A stretch of 64,000 nt of DNA from Halichondria panicea (Eukaryota; Porifera; Demospongiae; Suberitida; Halichondriidae): NCBI RefSeq assembly GCF_963675165.1, contig NC_087391.1, forward strand, positions 825,001 to 889,000. Direction: 5' to 3'. Shown here piece by piece: positions 1-50,700 of this stretch. Positions within the stretch are counted from its first letter, which is position 1. Each line of letters opens with the position of its first letter. The position numbers and the translations under genes were made by a program. The notes under the pieces are model-generated. The model did no database searches. It was not told the DNA's origin and was given only the letters and a program-made list of their open reading frames with translations.

Positions 1-47
1 TATAGCTATGTGGGCACACTTACATATACGTACGTACATATACACAC

Positions 48-1282
48 CTGTATTTCTTGATGACTCTCCCAGTGAGCTCCTGCAGTGTAGGCAGACTAAG
101 ATCAGAGCATCTCCTCACAAGTCCACTGGCAGTGAATGGGTTGCCAAACAAATCCAGAGATTCTAAACTGAGGTTTGGGAACGAAGGTGGAAGCACAACT
201 AGCTTGTTGTTACTGATAGACAAAAATTTGAGGGTGGTCATCTTTCCAAATGTCCTTGGTAGAACTTGCAGTTGATTGCAATCCAGTCTGAGTTGTATAA
301 GTGATTTAAAATTTGAGAATTTGTGTGATAAATGTGCGAGTGAGTTTCGTGCTAAGTCCAAAAGTTTTAATCGCTCAGAAAGATTACCAATACAGATACT
401 ATCAGGAAATTCAGTCAGTTTGTTACCGGACAATTTGAGTTCTATTAGACTTGCGTCTTTTAAACTCTCAGGCAATGATTTAATCGAGTTATTAGACAGA
501 TCAAGAAACTGCAACATCTTCAACTCCAGTAATCTCATATCCAGTCGATTCAGAGATACTCCAACGGCTTCAAATCGCTCCAAAGATGACGGAAAACCTT
601 TAATAGGATATTCTCCACGAGATTTAACCACCAGTTTGGACTTGGGTGCTTCAATGTGCTGCATCTTAGTTGGCAATAGAGGGGCCAGCTCTACCCCTGT
701 CTGCTCTTGGGGAGTTAGCCTGAGAACTTTGAGTAACTCCTTTAGTTTATCTGGTTCAGCCTGATGAAAGAAATAAAAGGCAATGCGGATAAGACACTCT
801 CTATGAGCCACACAATTTTATGAAAGCGGCTATTAATCAGTACTATAGTATTACACGTACCTTTGAAATGAAGAGGTCATGTGCTGGCTCCTTGAATTTT
901 ATGGTAGCTTTTCCTTCATGAACAAACTTGGCGAATATTTTAGTGACATTATTCTTCACCTGAGCCAGAAAAGACAAACACATCTAGCTTTACAATGTTA
1001 ACAGCAAAATGTACAAAACAGCACACTAGAAATAACAATGTGAATAAATCAAATCGTTACATGCGATGGTATTGCTACCTTATACTTTGATCCGGACACG
1101 TTCTTTGCCGTGGACACAATCAGGTAGAGTTCGTCTCTCTTGACACCACCCGCTGGTCCTTGTACTGGTTTCTTCCCAAGACACACAGAAGCCTTGGAAC
1201 GAGTGGTCTTACTGGCTGACCTCCCTCCACCATTCATCACTGCCAGAGAGTAGACCACTTCCAGCTCACAATTTAGCCTCAT
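48..1282 (-). CDS. LRR1: LRR1 (leucine-rich repeat protein 1), 3' part off window
   Basis: Three coding exons read on the minus strand: 1079-1282, 861-959 and 48-760, all joined in phase 0. A good donor after position 48 shows that the gene continues past the left edge. The start ATG at 1282 gives MRLNCELEV, which matches the start of vertebrate LRR1 (MKLHCEVEV). Exon 2 encodes a KFVHEGKATIKFKEP stretch like the human KFVDEGKATVRLKEP, and exon 3 carries at least five LRRs with the LxxLxLSxNxL pattern. From the family: LRR1 is the CUL2 substrate receptor that ubiquitylates the CMG helicase when replication terminates. The C-terminal cysteine-rich part is not visible. The 39 aa of open frame upstream of the chosen ATG looks like untranslated leader. 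The family call is firm; exon ends are by eye. Confidence 0.88.
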
Positions 1283-1528
1283 ATCATTGAATTTCCACCA
1301 GCCTCCTAGAGGGGCGTGACTGTTATCCACACCCCCCTCTTCGCCAAAATTAATAATCTCTATTGTCGCAAAATTAAATTTGCACACTGCACGCGGTAAA
1401 TTGTAACCTTTAACCTCTACAATGTTCTTGAAATTACACACCCACCTCCTAGATCCTTAGCTAAAATCACAGCTATTAAAATAGTAAAAGTTATCTGGCT
1501 CTGTTGCTGCAAAGATAATCAGTGGATT
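1283..1528. promoter_or_regulatory. Shared LRR1/TBCB head-to-head intergenic region
   Basis: Only about 246 bp separate the two divergent start codons, so both genes probably share a bidirectional promoter. I see no clear TATA box at a usual distance. This is inferred from gene layout. Confidence 0.45.
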
Positions 1529-2642
1529 ATGGCCGTCAATATCAATCCCTCCTATATCAATCTGAAGATATCCAGTTCCTTGAGCAGCTTTGGCTCTGAG
1601 AAGAGGTACCCCAGCTCTGTACTCATCGGAGAACTAAAGGTGTGTGTTGTAATAGCTGCCTGCATGTATTGATAATACTGACCCACAGGGCAAGCTAGAG
1701 CTGGTGACTGGGGCTACGGCAAGCATGATGCAGCTGCAGTTGTTTGATAAAGATGGGAAGATGATATGTGAAGTGGACAATGATGAAGCTACCCTGGAGT
1801 CATATCCTGTCAAAGACGGGTACAGAATTCATGTGAGAAAATATAGTCTCTGCATCCTTGTAAGATTTGGTCATACATGTGCAGTGGTGGTAGTGTTGTG
1901 TACGTGCAGTGTTTTAGATGGTATGTATTTCCTTGTAGGTGATTAACAAGGACCCTAGTCAATTGGGACAGTTCGAAGATACTTCCAGAGTTGAGAAGTA
2001 TGAAATATCTGAGGATGAATACAGTAAAAGAACAGGTAAGCATGTTACATGATGTAGTTATGCTGGGCATCAGGTCCATGTATAGTGAGCATTCTCTAGT
2101 ACCCTCTCTCTCCTCCTCCTCGCACACACAGACTCTGTACAAGCATTCAAGAAACGCATGAAGCTGGGTAGGTTTGCAGATAAGGACCCAGCGGCCGAGG
2201 CCGAGGCAGCTGCTCAGCTGGAGGAGGAGAGACTTCTGGCCGAGAGTATCGTTGTGGCATCTCGTTGTGAGGTCTCTGTGGCTGGAGGAATGGCAAGGAG
2301 GGGCACAGTTATGTATACTGGTGAGTGGGATTTAGAGCTGCTTGCAAAACTTGGTGTACTAAGTAGCGGATTGACTCTTGTTTTTGTGTGTGTGCAGGAA
2401 AGACCGAGTTCAAGTCAGGCTACTGGGTGGGAGTCAAGTATGATGAACCTGTGGGCAAGAATGATGGAAGGTAATGGCGTGCGTATTCAACTGCAATGTC
2501 CGTGAATGATTCTCTGCATTTGTACAGTGTTGGAGAGAAGAGGTATTTCACCTGTCCACCAAAGTATGGTGGATTCACTAAACCAAAGAATGTGCAAATA
2601 GGAGACTTTCCAGAGGAAAACTACAGTGACGATGAAATGTAG
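1529..2642 (+). CDS. TBCB: Tubulin-folding cofactor B
   Basis: Six coding exons: 1529-1639, 1689-1832, 1939-2035, 2132-2320, 2398-2470 and 2528-2642. The N-terminal ubiquitin-like domain includes [14 protein letters not shown], close to human TBCB ISSSLNTFRSEKRY, and later [12 protein letters not shown] coiled-coil linker ([13 protein letters not shown], then Ala/Glu-rich) leads into a C-terminal CAP-Gly domain with GRRGTV-like [30 protein letters not shown] and [10 protein letters not shown]. The protein ends in DDEM; human TBCB ends in DEI, an EEY-like acidic tail that binds CAP-Gly or tubulin. TBCB captures alpha-tubulin from the chaperonin and, with TBCE, takes part in heterodimer assembly and disassembly in the cytosol. 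The start gives a family-like N terminus ([18 protein letters not shown]). All junctions keep frame. Confidence 0.95.
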
Positions 2643-3027
2643 CTACTGCCTCCTAGGGCTAGGGTTCTGCTGCATGTATACCATTTTTATCTGCTGATAC
2701 TTATTTATTCTTGCTTTGAACGGCTCGTAATCAAGTGGTTGGCGTGCCAATTCGCAATAATTAGAAACGCAATCACGCTTGTCATTCGCAATTGGGTCGA
2801 TGTTTTTAATTACGGTAGCTTGTTTGTGGGCGTGGTGTCTTCTCTCTGGAAAGAAAATAAACTAAAGATAATTCTTCTGTTCCTGTGTTTCAAGGTGGGT
2901 TATACAATAGCTATTGAGAAGGAGTACCCATTAACAAACTTTAAGTGCCTCATGTAGGTTAGGTGTGCGTGTGTGAAGCTGTTAAAAATAAATTAAAATA
3001 TTTTGTTGTTCTTTATTTAGAGTCGTC
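2643..3027 (+). other. TBCB-ATP5MJ-like spacer with a possible TBCB poly(A) signal
   Basis: No convincing gene. AATAAA at 2856-2861, about 215 nt after the TBCB stop, is a candidate cleavage signal. The 72-codon open frame at 2739-2957 has no recognisable family and starts with GTG-like context, so I do not call it. Confidence 0.35.
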
Positions 3028-3684
3028 ATGTTGAGTGGCTTTGTGAGTGGGGTGAAACGAACACTACCTTTCTTTATGCCCCTGAGGTCCCTGTGTGTGT
3101 CATTTGGCATCACTGGCTACCTCATCTACAAGTTACCCATCTCAGGTATGCCCCAGTTCAATATGACAAGTATTAACGTGTATGCATTTAAACTAATTAT
3201 GTGTGTGTGTGTGTGCATTTTGTGTGATTATTATATTGTTTTCTTGTTCACACAGCGGAGGCCAGGGCGAAGTCAAGTAAGTGCTTTGTACTACCGTATA
3301 GCGGGAAATTTTCGCGGGTGCAAATTTTCGCTATTTGGCTCCCAGAGCCCTCAGCAGAAATTTTCGCGGTTTTAATTTTCGTGTCAATGCCAATAAACCA
3401 CACCCACCAATAGGTTTTGCACCTGCGTATACCGGTGCGTGGGAGTTTATCCCAGTTTTAATTTTCGCGTTGACTACTCTGCCCTCGAAAAACGCGAAAA
3501 TTTGCACCCCACGAAAATTTCCCGCTATACGGTATATAGACAACTTACAACTTAATTACACCCTAACAGGCATACATGCATGGATGGATGATTGACATGA
3601 TTGTTTGTGTACCCCGTTGTCTAATTATTGATCACTGTTTTCTTCTCTCGTGCAGAGTTCCTCCACCCTGAGCTCGGACATTAG
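3028..3684 (+). CDS. Small membrane protein resembling ATP5MJ (6.8-kDa mitochondrial proteolipid)
   Basis: Three short exons, 3028-3145, 3256-3276 and 3656-3684, join in frame into a 55-residue protein starting MLSGFVSGVKRTLPF and ending KFLHPELGH. It has one hydrophobic segment (CVSFGITGYLIYKL) followed by a basic AEARAKSK stretch. Human ATP5MJ/MP68 is 58 residues, also starts ML, has an IGMGLMGFIVYK helix followed by AADKRSKAL, and ends in GHH. The alignable pattern is G-x-x-G-[YF]-[LI]-[IV]-Y-K, then A-x-x-[RA]-[SK]-K, then a C-terminal GH. If correct, it is a supernumerary subunit of the mitochondrial ATP synthase membrane part. The match is from memory over a very short protein, so confidence is moderate. 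Intron 2 carries a MITE. Confidence 0.55.
3293..3534. mobile_element. MITE copy 1 (CCGTATAGCGGG family)
   Basis: A 242-bp element with long imperfect terminal inverted repeats, left end taccgtatagcgggaaattt and right end aaatttcccgctatacggta. The inverted homology continues inward (gcaaattttcg / cgaaaatttgc). It lies inside intron 2 of the ATP5MJ-like gene. There is no coding capacity beyond shadow frames. Copies of the same family occur at 18350, 20062, 33725, 34904 and 52630. Confidence 0.85.
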
Positions 3685-4095
3685 ACCACACCCACCAAGG
3701 ACTATGTAGCCTATTTATGTACTCTCGTGTTGGTCGTTAGATGTCTGTACAAATACGTTTGGCCAGTACAGTTGTTTGTATCTTTTGTTTCTGCCTCACA
3801 AGAGATTGTAAATATTGACCAAGTTGATGAAACAATATAATTAATTATTGATCATCACGTACAATTAGTCTCATCCTCTCAGGCCAAGTTGTCTCTAAAA
3901 TCGATATCGCCAACTATTTGAGAAAAATCAGCCTGGGAACAAGGCTACACGTATATAAAATTACCAATTTAATATAATTATTATAATTATGAACAGTTAA
4001 CAAATTAAAAGTAATTATTTTTCTAAAAAATAGATGCAGACAATATAATTATCTACAGGCATGCTGGTGAGGGAGTGTGGTTATTATAATTATAA
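3685..4095. other. Convergent intergenic spacer between the ATP5MJ-like gene and ADGRV1
   Basis: AT-rich sequence between two gene 3' ends; it contains both 3' UTRs. I see no further gene in it. Confidence 0.5.
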
Positions 4096-44116
<40,021 letters not shown>

Positions 44117-44763
44117 TAAAACTGTATCAAAACACAGCTACCTCTTTATATACTAACTTATGGCTTAGACAAAGATCTATAATTATACAAGACAGCAAGT
44201 TTTACTGACCTCTCAGTGGTAACATACTGTGCTATGAATGCAAGAATCTAAGAGCTGGGAATATAAATAACACTATACACAATATTTAGTCTTTATTGCA
44301 GCCTTCCTTGCAGTAGCTCTGATCTGACTGTTTGCTGCAAACACCACACACGATGCAGATCCGCCCCCTTTTGTGGTTTTGAAATGTTTGTTGCTCATGA
44401 ATATCATTATCAGCCAGCATTGCACTATTTACTGTGTAACTTAACTTGAGAGTAAATTCAGCATCCATACTGTGTGATTTTGTCTTTTTTGATGAGGTCT
44501 CCGCCTGACAGGACAGCAAAAGACGTCTTGATAGCTGCTAGCTAACCCTAGCCCTTCAGACACTTTACCATGCGGGTGAATAATAATCATGATACAGTTT
44601 TAACGATCTTTACCATATTTGTAGGCCATGCTGTCCAGTACAGTCTATGGAATTGAAACCAGGCTAGTTTTCGTTTATCTATGGTTTGTGTCTCCTACTG
44701 ATTATCAAAAAGACAAAGAAAACCCCGTGCATTAAGAGCTCAAGCTTCCAAGAACCTCTCCCA
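44117..44763. promoter_or_regulatory. ADGRV1/VPS54 divergent intergenic region
   Basis: The two start codons face away from each other with about 650 bp between them, so the promoters of both genes must lie here. A possible 16-nt ADGRV1 first exon is at 44210-44225. I see no TATA box or known operator that I can support. Confidence 0.5.
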
Positions 44764-47700
44764 ATGGCGGGGCACTCATCAGGTAGTGAAGACCTGTGGG
44801 ATGAACTATCTAGGATTCCAAAGCGAGTGGGCGTGGCCTCTCTCCCCAAGAGGTCTCGGATCCCCAGCGTAGAGGAGATTGGCTCAAAGAAGGAACCAAA
44901 ATGGATGCTTCGATCGGGAGCACAAAATCTAGCGACTGCTCTAAACGAGCCATTGAACCGTGAACTGGACCTCTTCACTCGAACGTGGGGCAGCTATTTT
45001 ATCCCCACCGCCCCCCTCCCCCCGTCCACACTACCCTCCATCGAGTTGCGCGACTTTCTTCCATACCTCAAGAATACGTCTCGAGGGCGCAAATCTCACC
45101 GGTCAATCATACGAGAAATGAAGAAGCAGGCTGAAGGTACCACGCCCACCTCCCCCTCGATGATTGCCCCCCTCGTTGCCAAGCTCAACGAAGGGGGGAA
45201 GACGTACGACCTCTCATCTGTACCACGAGTATACATGCAAAACGACTTCTCTTTAGAGGACCCTCCGACTTTCAAAGAAGTCATACCACTATCGCAACTG
45301 TTCCCGGCCAAGCGAGGGGGTGTGGTCAGTACTAAGGAAGGTACAAACCACTCGACGAAGCTCCTTCATGAACAGCTGACCCAGTACCTGGACGTCATCG
45401 AGGTCCACCTGGCTCACCAGATCTCACAGAGGTCGGACCTGTTCTTTGAGACCCTCTCCTCCCAACAGGACCTTCAGGAACTCATGACCGACGTGAGGCA
45501 CGATGTCGTTGAGCTAAGGTGAGGCAGGGTGGGGCCTATTCTCATGACGTTACTTAATTTCATGTAAAGTGCACGTGGCATTCTCCAGAGCAACAAGGCA
45601 ATTCACTGTACGTGCATGTATTACAGTTCCTAAATTGTTTAATGTTTGATAGATTATTGTAAACTCAATACTGACAATGCATTTATTATCTCTTTCACAC
45701 ACACATCTCCTTCACACACACACTTTTTCGCTGTGAACATGTTTCTAATTGAGCATACTGTATCTCACATGACTGCTCAATAAAGGGAGATGGGCAATGA
45801 ATACATTGAACGACTCAGTGGAGTATTTTGTTGAACTTTGATCACAATATCGATATTATTTAGCTAGCATGTATAATTGTTGTCTCTCTCTCACACAGAC
45901 ACAAGATTCGTGAGCTTGACAGAGTCTCCACTCACCAGACACTTAATCTCCTTAGGGCATTCATCCGTCGTCGTCACTACACAATCCTAGTCGACAAACT
46001 CCGTCTCATTACCATCGTCCAACAGACGCAACCAAACATCCAATCACTCTTGGCTGCCTCCGATTTCGTGGGTGCCCTAGAACTAATCAGCACTACGCAG
46101 GAGGTCTTAACGCAAGAGTTACAGGGAGTGCATGCCCTCAGGCATTTAGGGTCGCAGTTAAGAGAAATGGAGAAAGCAATTGGGAGAATGATGGAGGGAG
46201 ATTTTGTGAGCTTCTGCTTGGAGGACATTCGACAGAGGATCAGAGAGGCAGCTGATGGGGTGGAGGGTCTGGACACAGAGGTGAGGGAAGGGACTGGTAG
46301 ATCAGCTACATGTATAGCTCTTACTGGCTATGTCTGTAGAAAAAATTATACATGCGTTTGAAGGATGTTTGTGAAATAATGCCCTAGAGGATGTTTTTCT
46401 CATCCATATCTGGAACCCCCTATCAATATTAGCCCCACTATTTCTAAACCTTGTTATCGATTTTCAATGTCTTGTTACCCTCCATGTACACAAACGCAGG
46501 AGAGGTTGATCTCTGTGACCTTTGGACTCCTACGACAAGGGAAGGTCCATTTCGTGACGGCACTCAGAGAAAAACTTCTCTTGTTCTTAAAGACGCAGGT
46601 CAAAGACATTGTACATGGCTACCTCAATTTACCCTCTGACCCCGGAGACGAGGCAACACCACTCTCACAGACCATTAAGGAGCTGAACTTTGACCCCTGG
46701 CTGACCCTTCTCACCCACGTCTTTGATTGCCTCATTATTCATTTGAGAGCAGTACAAGTAAATACACTGTGTTCCTGTTTGTGTGTGTGCGTGTGTGTAC
46801 TGTATGTCATGTGACATGTCTAGTGTATGCATAATTAGAGTATTGTAACTTTGCACACGGTCACTCCTTGCAATAGCCTATCTTTCCAGTTCATCAGTAG
46901 ACCTTTGTACACCGTGTACAGGTTTCCCCTGTAAACAATTCAGGCCATCAATTTGTGTTAACTTGTCAGTATCTAACTTAGTTACTGTTTCTGTACATGT
47001 GCTTCTTTCATGTTAACTGAATTGTCAGTATTTGAAATGGTCTACTGTTTCATTAACTAATAATTCATTCTGCCCAGGCCTCTGTGAAGGTGATTGCTGG
47101 AGTGTGTCAGAGAGCAGCTGGCAATACTGTGGTCTTTGTGGAATCTAGGTTAGTTAGTTACGCTTAGTTATGTACGATTGACTGCCCGTAACTTAATGCC
47201 AGAACATTTGTAGAGTATGTAGATCAGGGTTCTCCCCTTTCTGGTTGGTGATGGTCGGTCCTCTAAGCTCAGAAAATCATTGAAATTGGATCGAGTTATG
47301 GCCACTGAAAGAGTTCCGGAGCCATTGACTAAACGGGGGGGGGGGTTTAGTAGTTGAGCGTCTTTTAAAAGCAATAACCTTAGTATTGTTGATCCAATTT
47401 CATAAAGAGACCTTTGAAATCATGTGTTTAAATAAAAAATTTGCCATAATTTGGCATCCTCACCTTTGGACCATACTCATGATATTTTTTAGTAGGTGAC
47501 TGGTATATGTTCTGTAGCTCATAATTGATATATATAGAGACTGTACGCATTGATGCATTGTTTTCATGTCTCCCTGTAGCCCCCCTCCCGAGCCAATAAC
47601 CACACCCTCTGACCCCCCACCTCCCTCACTGAACTATGCCCCCATGGAGTCAATGGAGGACCAGGAAGCAGCTGACCGTCTCGAGCAAATGCTATTGGAC

Positions 47701-50700
47701 GATGAGCTTAGTGACACTCATATGGGACTTTCCCTCACCACAAACGTGGACTCTAACAATATTATTAAAGAGGAGGACAGAACAGATTTAAAATCTTCCG
47801 CCATGCCAACAGCTGAGGAAAATACGACTGACGCAAATGAAGAAAATCGATTGGACGCCAATTTTGCAGAGTGAGATTAAATTATTTTGTGGGCTGATTA
47901 TTTAATAATGCCTGTGTAGGTGTGAGGGTGGTGTGATCCCGGCTGAACTAAGCCACACCCTCCTAGTAGAGTGTGAGGAGGTGGTGACTGCATCATGTGA
48001 CCTACTCCACGCTCGCTGTGCCAGGATTCTGAGTATTCGTGCCAAGGCTGGTCTACTGGAGGAGCTGCTTCCCTCAGAGTTTGTGCGCCTGGTTCGTCTG
48101 GTGGAGACCTTTGTCAACAGGAGCACGACACTCACGGGTCGACAGTGTCCCCAGCTCAGGTCCTCCCTACTCTCTCAGGTGACCAGCATGTGACTGCGTG
48201 CATAGGAGTGTCATAATTATGTTTACATTTACATTTTTTTGTCTACAGGGCAAGAAATTTCTCGAGAAATTCCACACACAAAAGTTGGGCAAGCTAAGGT
48301 ATGTGCTAGTGTACTCGCTGCACTAAGGTGTGTGCTAGTGTACTCGCTGCACTAAGGTGTGTGCTAGTGTACTCGCTGCACTAAGGTGTGTGCTAGTGTA
48401 CTCGCTGCACTAAGGTGTGTGCTAGTGTACTCGCTGCACTAAGGTGTGTGCTAGTGTACTCGCTGCACTAAGGTGTGTGCTAGTGTACTCGCTGCACTAA
48501 GGTGTGTGCTAGTGTACTCGCTGCACTAAGGTGTGTGCTAGTGTACTCGCTGCACTAAGGTGTGTGCTAGTGTACTCGCTGCACTAAGGTGTGTGCTAGT
48601 GTACTCGCTGCACTAAGGTGTGTGCTAGTGTACTCGCTGCACTAAGGTGTGTGCTAGTGTACTCGCTGCACTAAGGTGTGTGCTAGTGTACTCGCTGCAC
48701 TAAGGTGTGTGCTAGTGTACTCGCTGCACTAAGGTGTGTGCTAGTGTACTCGCTGCACTAAGGTGTGTGATAGTGTACTCGCTGCACTAAGGTGTGTGCT
48801 AGTGTACTCGCTGCACTAAGGTGTGTGCTAGTGTACTCGCTGCACTAAGGTGTGTGCTAGTGTACTCGCTGCACTAAGGTGTGTGCTAGTGTACTCGCTG
48901 CACTAAGGTGTGTGATAGTGTACTCGCTGCACTAAGGTATGTGCTAGTGTACTCGCTGCACTAAGGTGTGTGCTAGTGTACTCGCTGCACTAAGGTGTGT
49001 GCTAGTGTACTCGCTGCACTAAGGTGTGTGATAGTGTACTCGCTGCACTAAGGTGTGTGCTAGTGTACTCACTGCACTAAGGTATGTGCTAGTGTACTCG
49101 CTGCACTATCTGACCCCTCCCCCCTTCTTGAATAGTCTGTTATTGGACGGTGAGAGATGGAAACAGACCGAGGTCCCCGCAGAGATACAGACCGTAGTCT
49201 CCACTCTAGAGTCTGGTGAGACAATATTGATGAGAAATAATGGGCAAACTTTTTTCTCTGCATGTGGTCAATGTTCCTAATTACCCCCCACACGTATGCA
49301 CACAGGTATTCAACCCCCCACTATGGCCGCAGAGAACTCGGTCAAATCCTCCGACTCTCAGCCCCCCAGCAACAAGCTCTCCATACACGGACAACAGTTT
49401 GCCGTCGTCTCGTAAGTTGCCTACTACTTTGACCTCCCACCTCTGACCTTTGCCCTTCAGAATCGTCCTGCTACTAATCAAGATGGTGATGGAGTACTGC
49501 TCTTGTGCTGATGACCTCCCGATGCTCATCACTGACGTCCTCTCAAAACTTGTCGAGATTTTAAAGGTGACCCACTGAGCATATCAGATCATAGTGTGTG
49601 ATGTCTGTATAGAAATTCAACTCTCGGACATGTGAGCTGGTTTTGGGGGCAGGGGCTATGACAGCAGTGGGTCTCAAGACGATAACAGCTAGGCATTTGG
49701 GTGAGTATATAATCAATAGCAGGTCTTTTTTTTCATCTACTTAAATTTCACATAATTATTAAGCATTTGGGTGAGTATAAAGTCATCTTATTTTTTGTTA
49801 ACTACTTGAATTTTAGATATTAAGCATGTAAGGTATACCAAGAGTATATGATAGAGAGAGAGAGTATCGAACATAGGCATGCTGTACATCAGATGTATGC
49901 GGAGAGTAACACATGTGACTTCCTTGTATCTGTCACAAGCTTGGAATTTGCACACTGACTAATCCAAGCGTGTGTGATGTAATCTATCAAGAAAGTAGAT
50001 TACATCACCCACGCTTGTGTGCAAATTCCAAGCTTGTGACAGATACAGGAAGTCACGTTACTTTCCACATACATCTGATGTACAGTATGCCTACATTCGA
50101 TACTCTCTCTCTCTATCATATACTCTTGGGTATACCCATGGCAGTGTGTGTGTTGGATTGTATAGTACATGAACTTGTATTCAGTGTACTTATAATCCCA
50201 GAGCATATATAATTGAAAGGAGATAATGTCCTATCAAATACAGTGAGAGATAGTGGGACAGAAACTGAAAGGAGAAGGAGAAGTGGGGTAGTGAGAACAA
50301 AGGAGGGGAAATAGTCTGGAATAGTGGTGTTGTACTTAATTGTGCTCTGTGTACTTCTAAATCTATTACCCTTTCCCTCTCTCCCTCTACTCAGCACTAT
50401 CCACTCGTTGCCTTGAGGCAGTGATGCTGATCATACCGTGCGTTAAGAAGCACTTTGAGGTGCGGCTACCCCCCCAACAACACGTCCTCCTCTCCCAGTT
50501 TGATCTTGTTATTGAAGTGAGTCTGTATAGCCACTGTTAGCTATTGTGGTTGGGCACGAGTATTTATTGTGGTCCCTTACATGTATCAATATCCAGTGTT
50601 CTGTTAAGGAGGGGAAGTATGTGAGAGTTGCAGAATTGAGCAACAAAAGAGGCCAGTAGCATTTTAGTGTCAGTTTCACTAGAGCATTAAGGATGTCGAT

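Noticed and set aside
2739-2957. 72-codon frame between TBCB and the ATP5MJ-like gene
   Set aside because: Hydrophobic but with no family match, in the expected 3' UTR/spacer and containing a candidate poly(A) signal.
44686-44763. 26-codon upstream extension of the VPS54 frame
   Set aside because: No family similarity; MAGHSSGSEDLWDEL at 44764 is a better start and the upstream part reads as 5' UTR.
48293-49107. Regular 29-bp repeat array that could be taken for a CRISPR
   Set aside because: Units are directly contiguous with no unique spacers and no cas genes; it is an intronic minisatellite of an animal gene.
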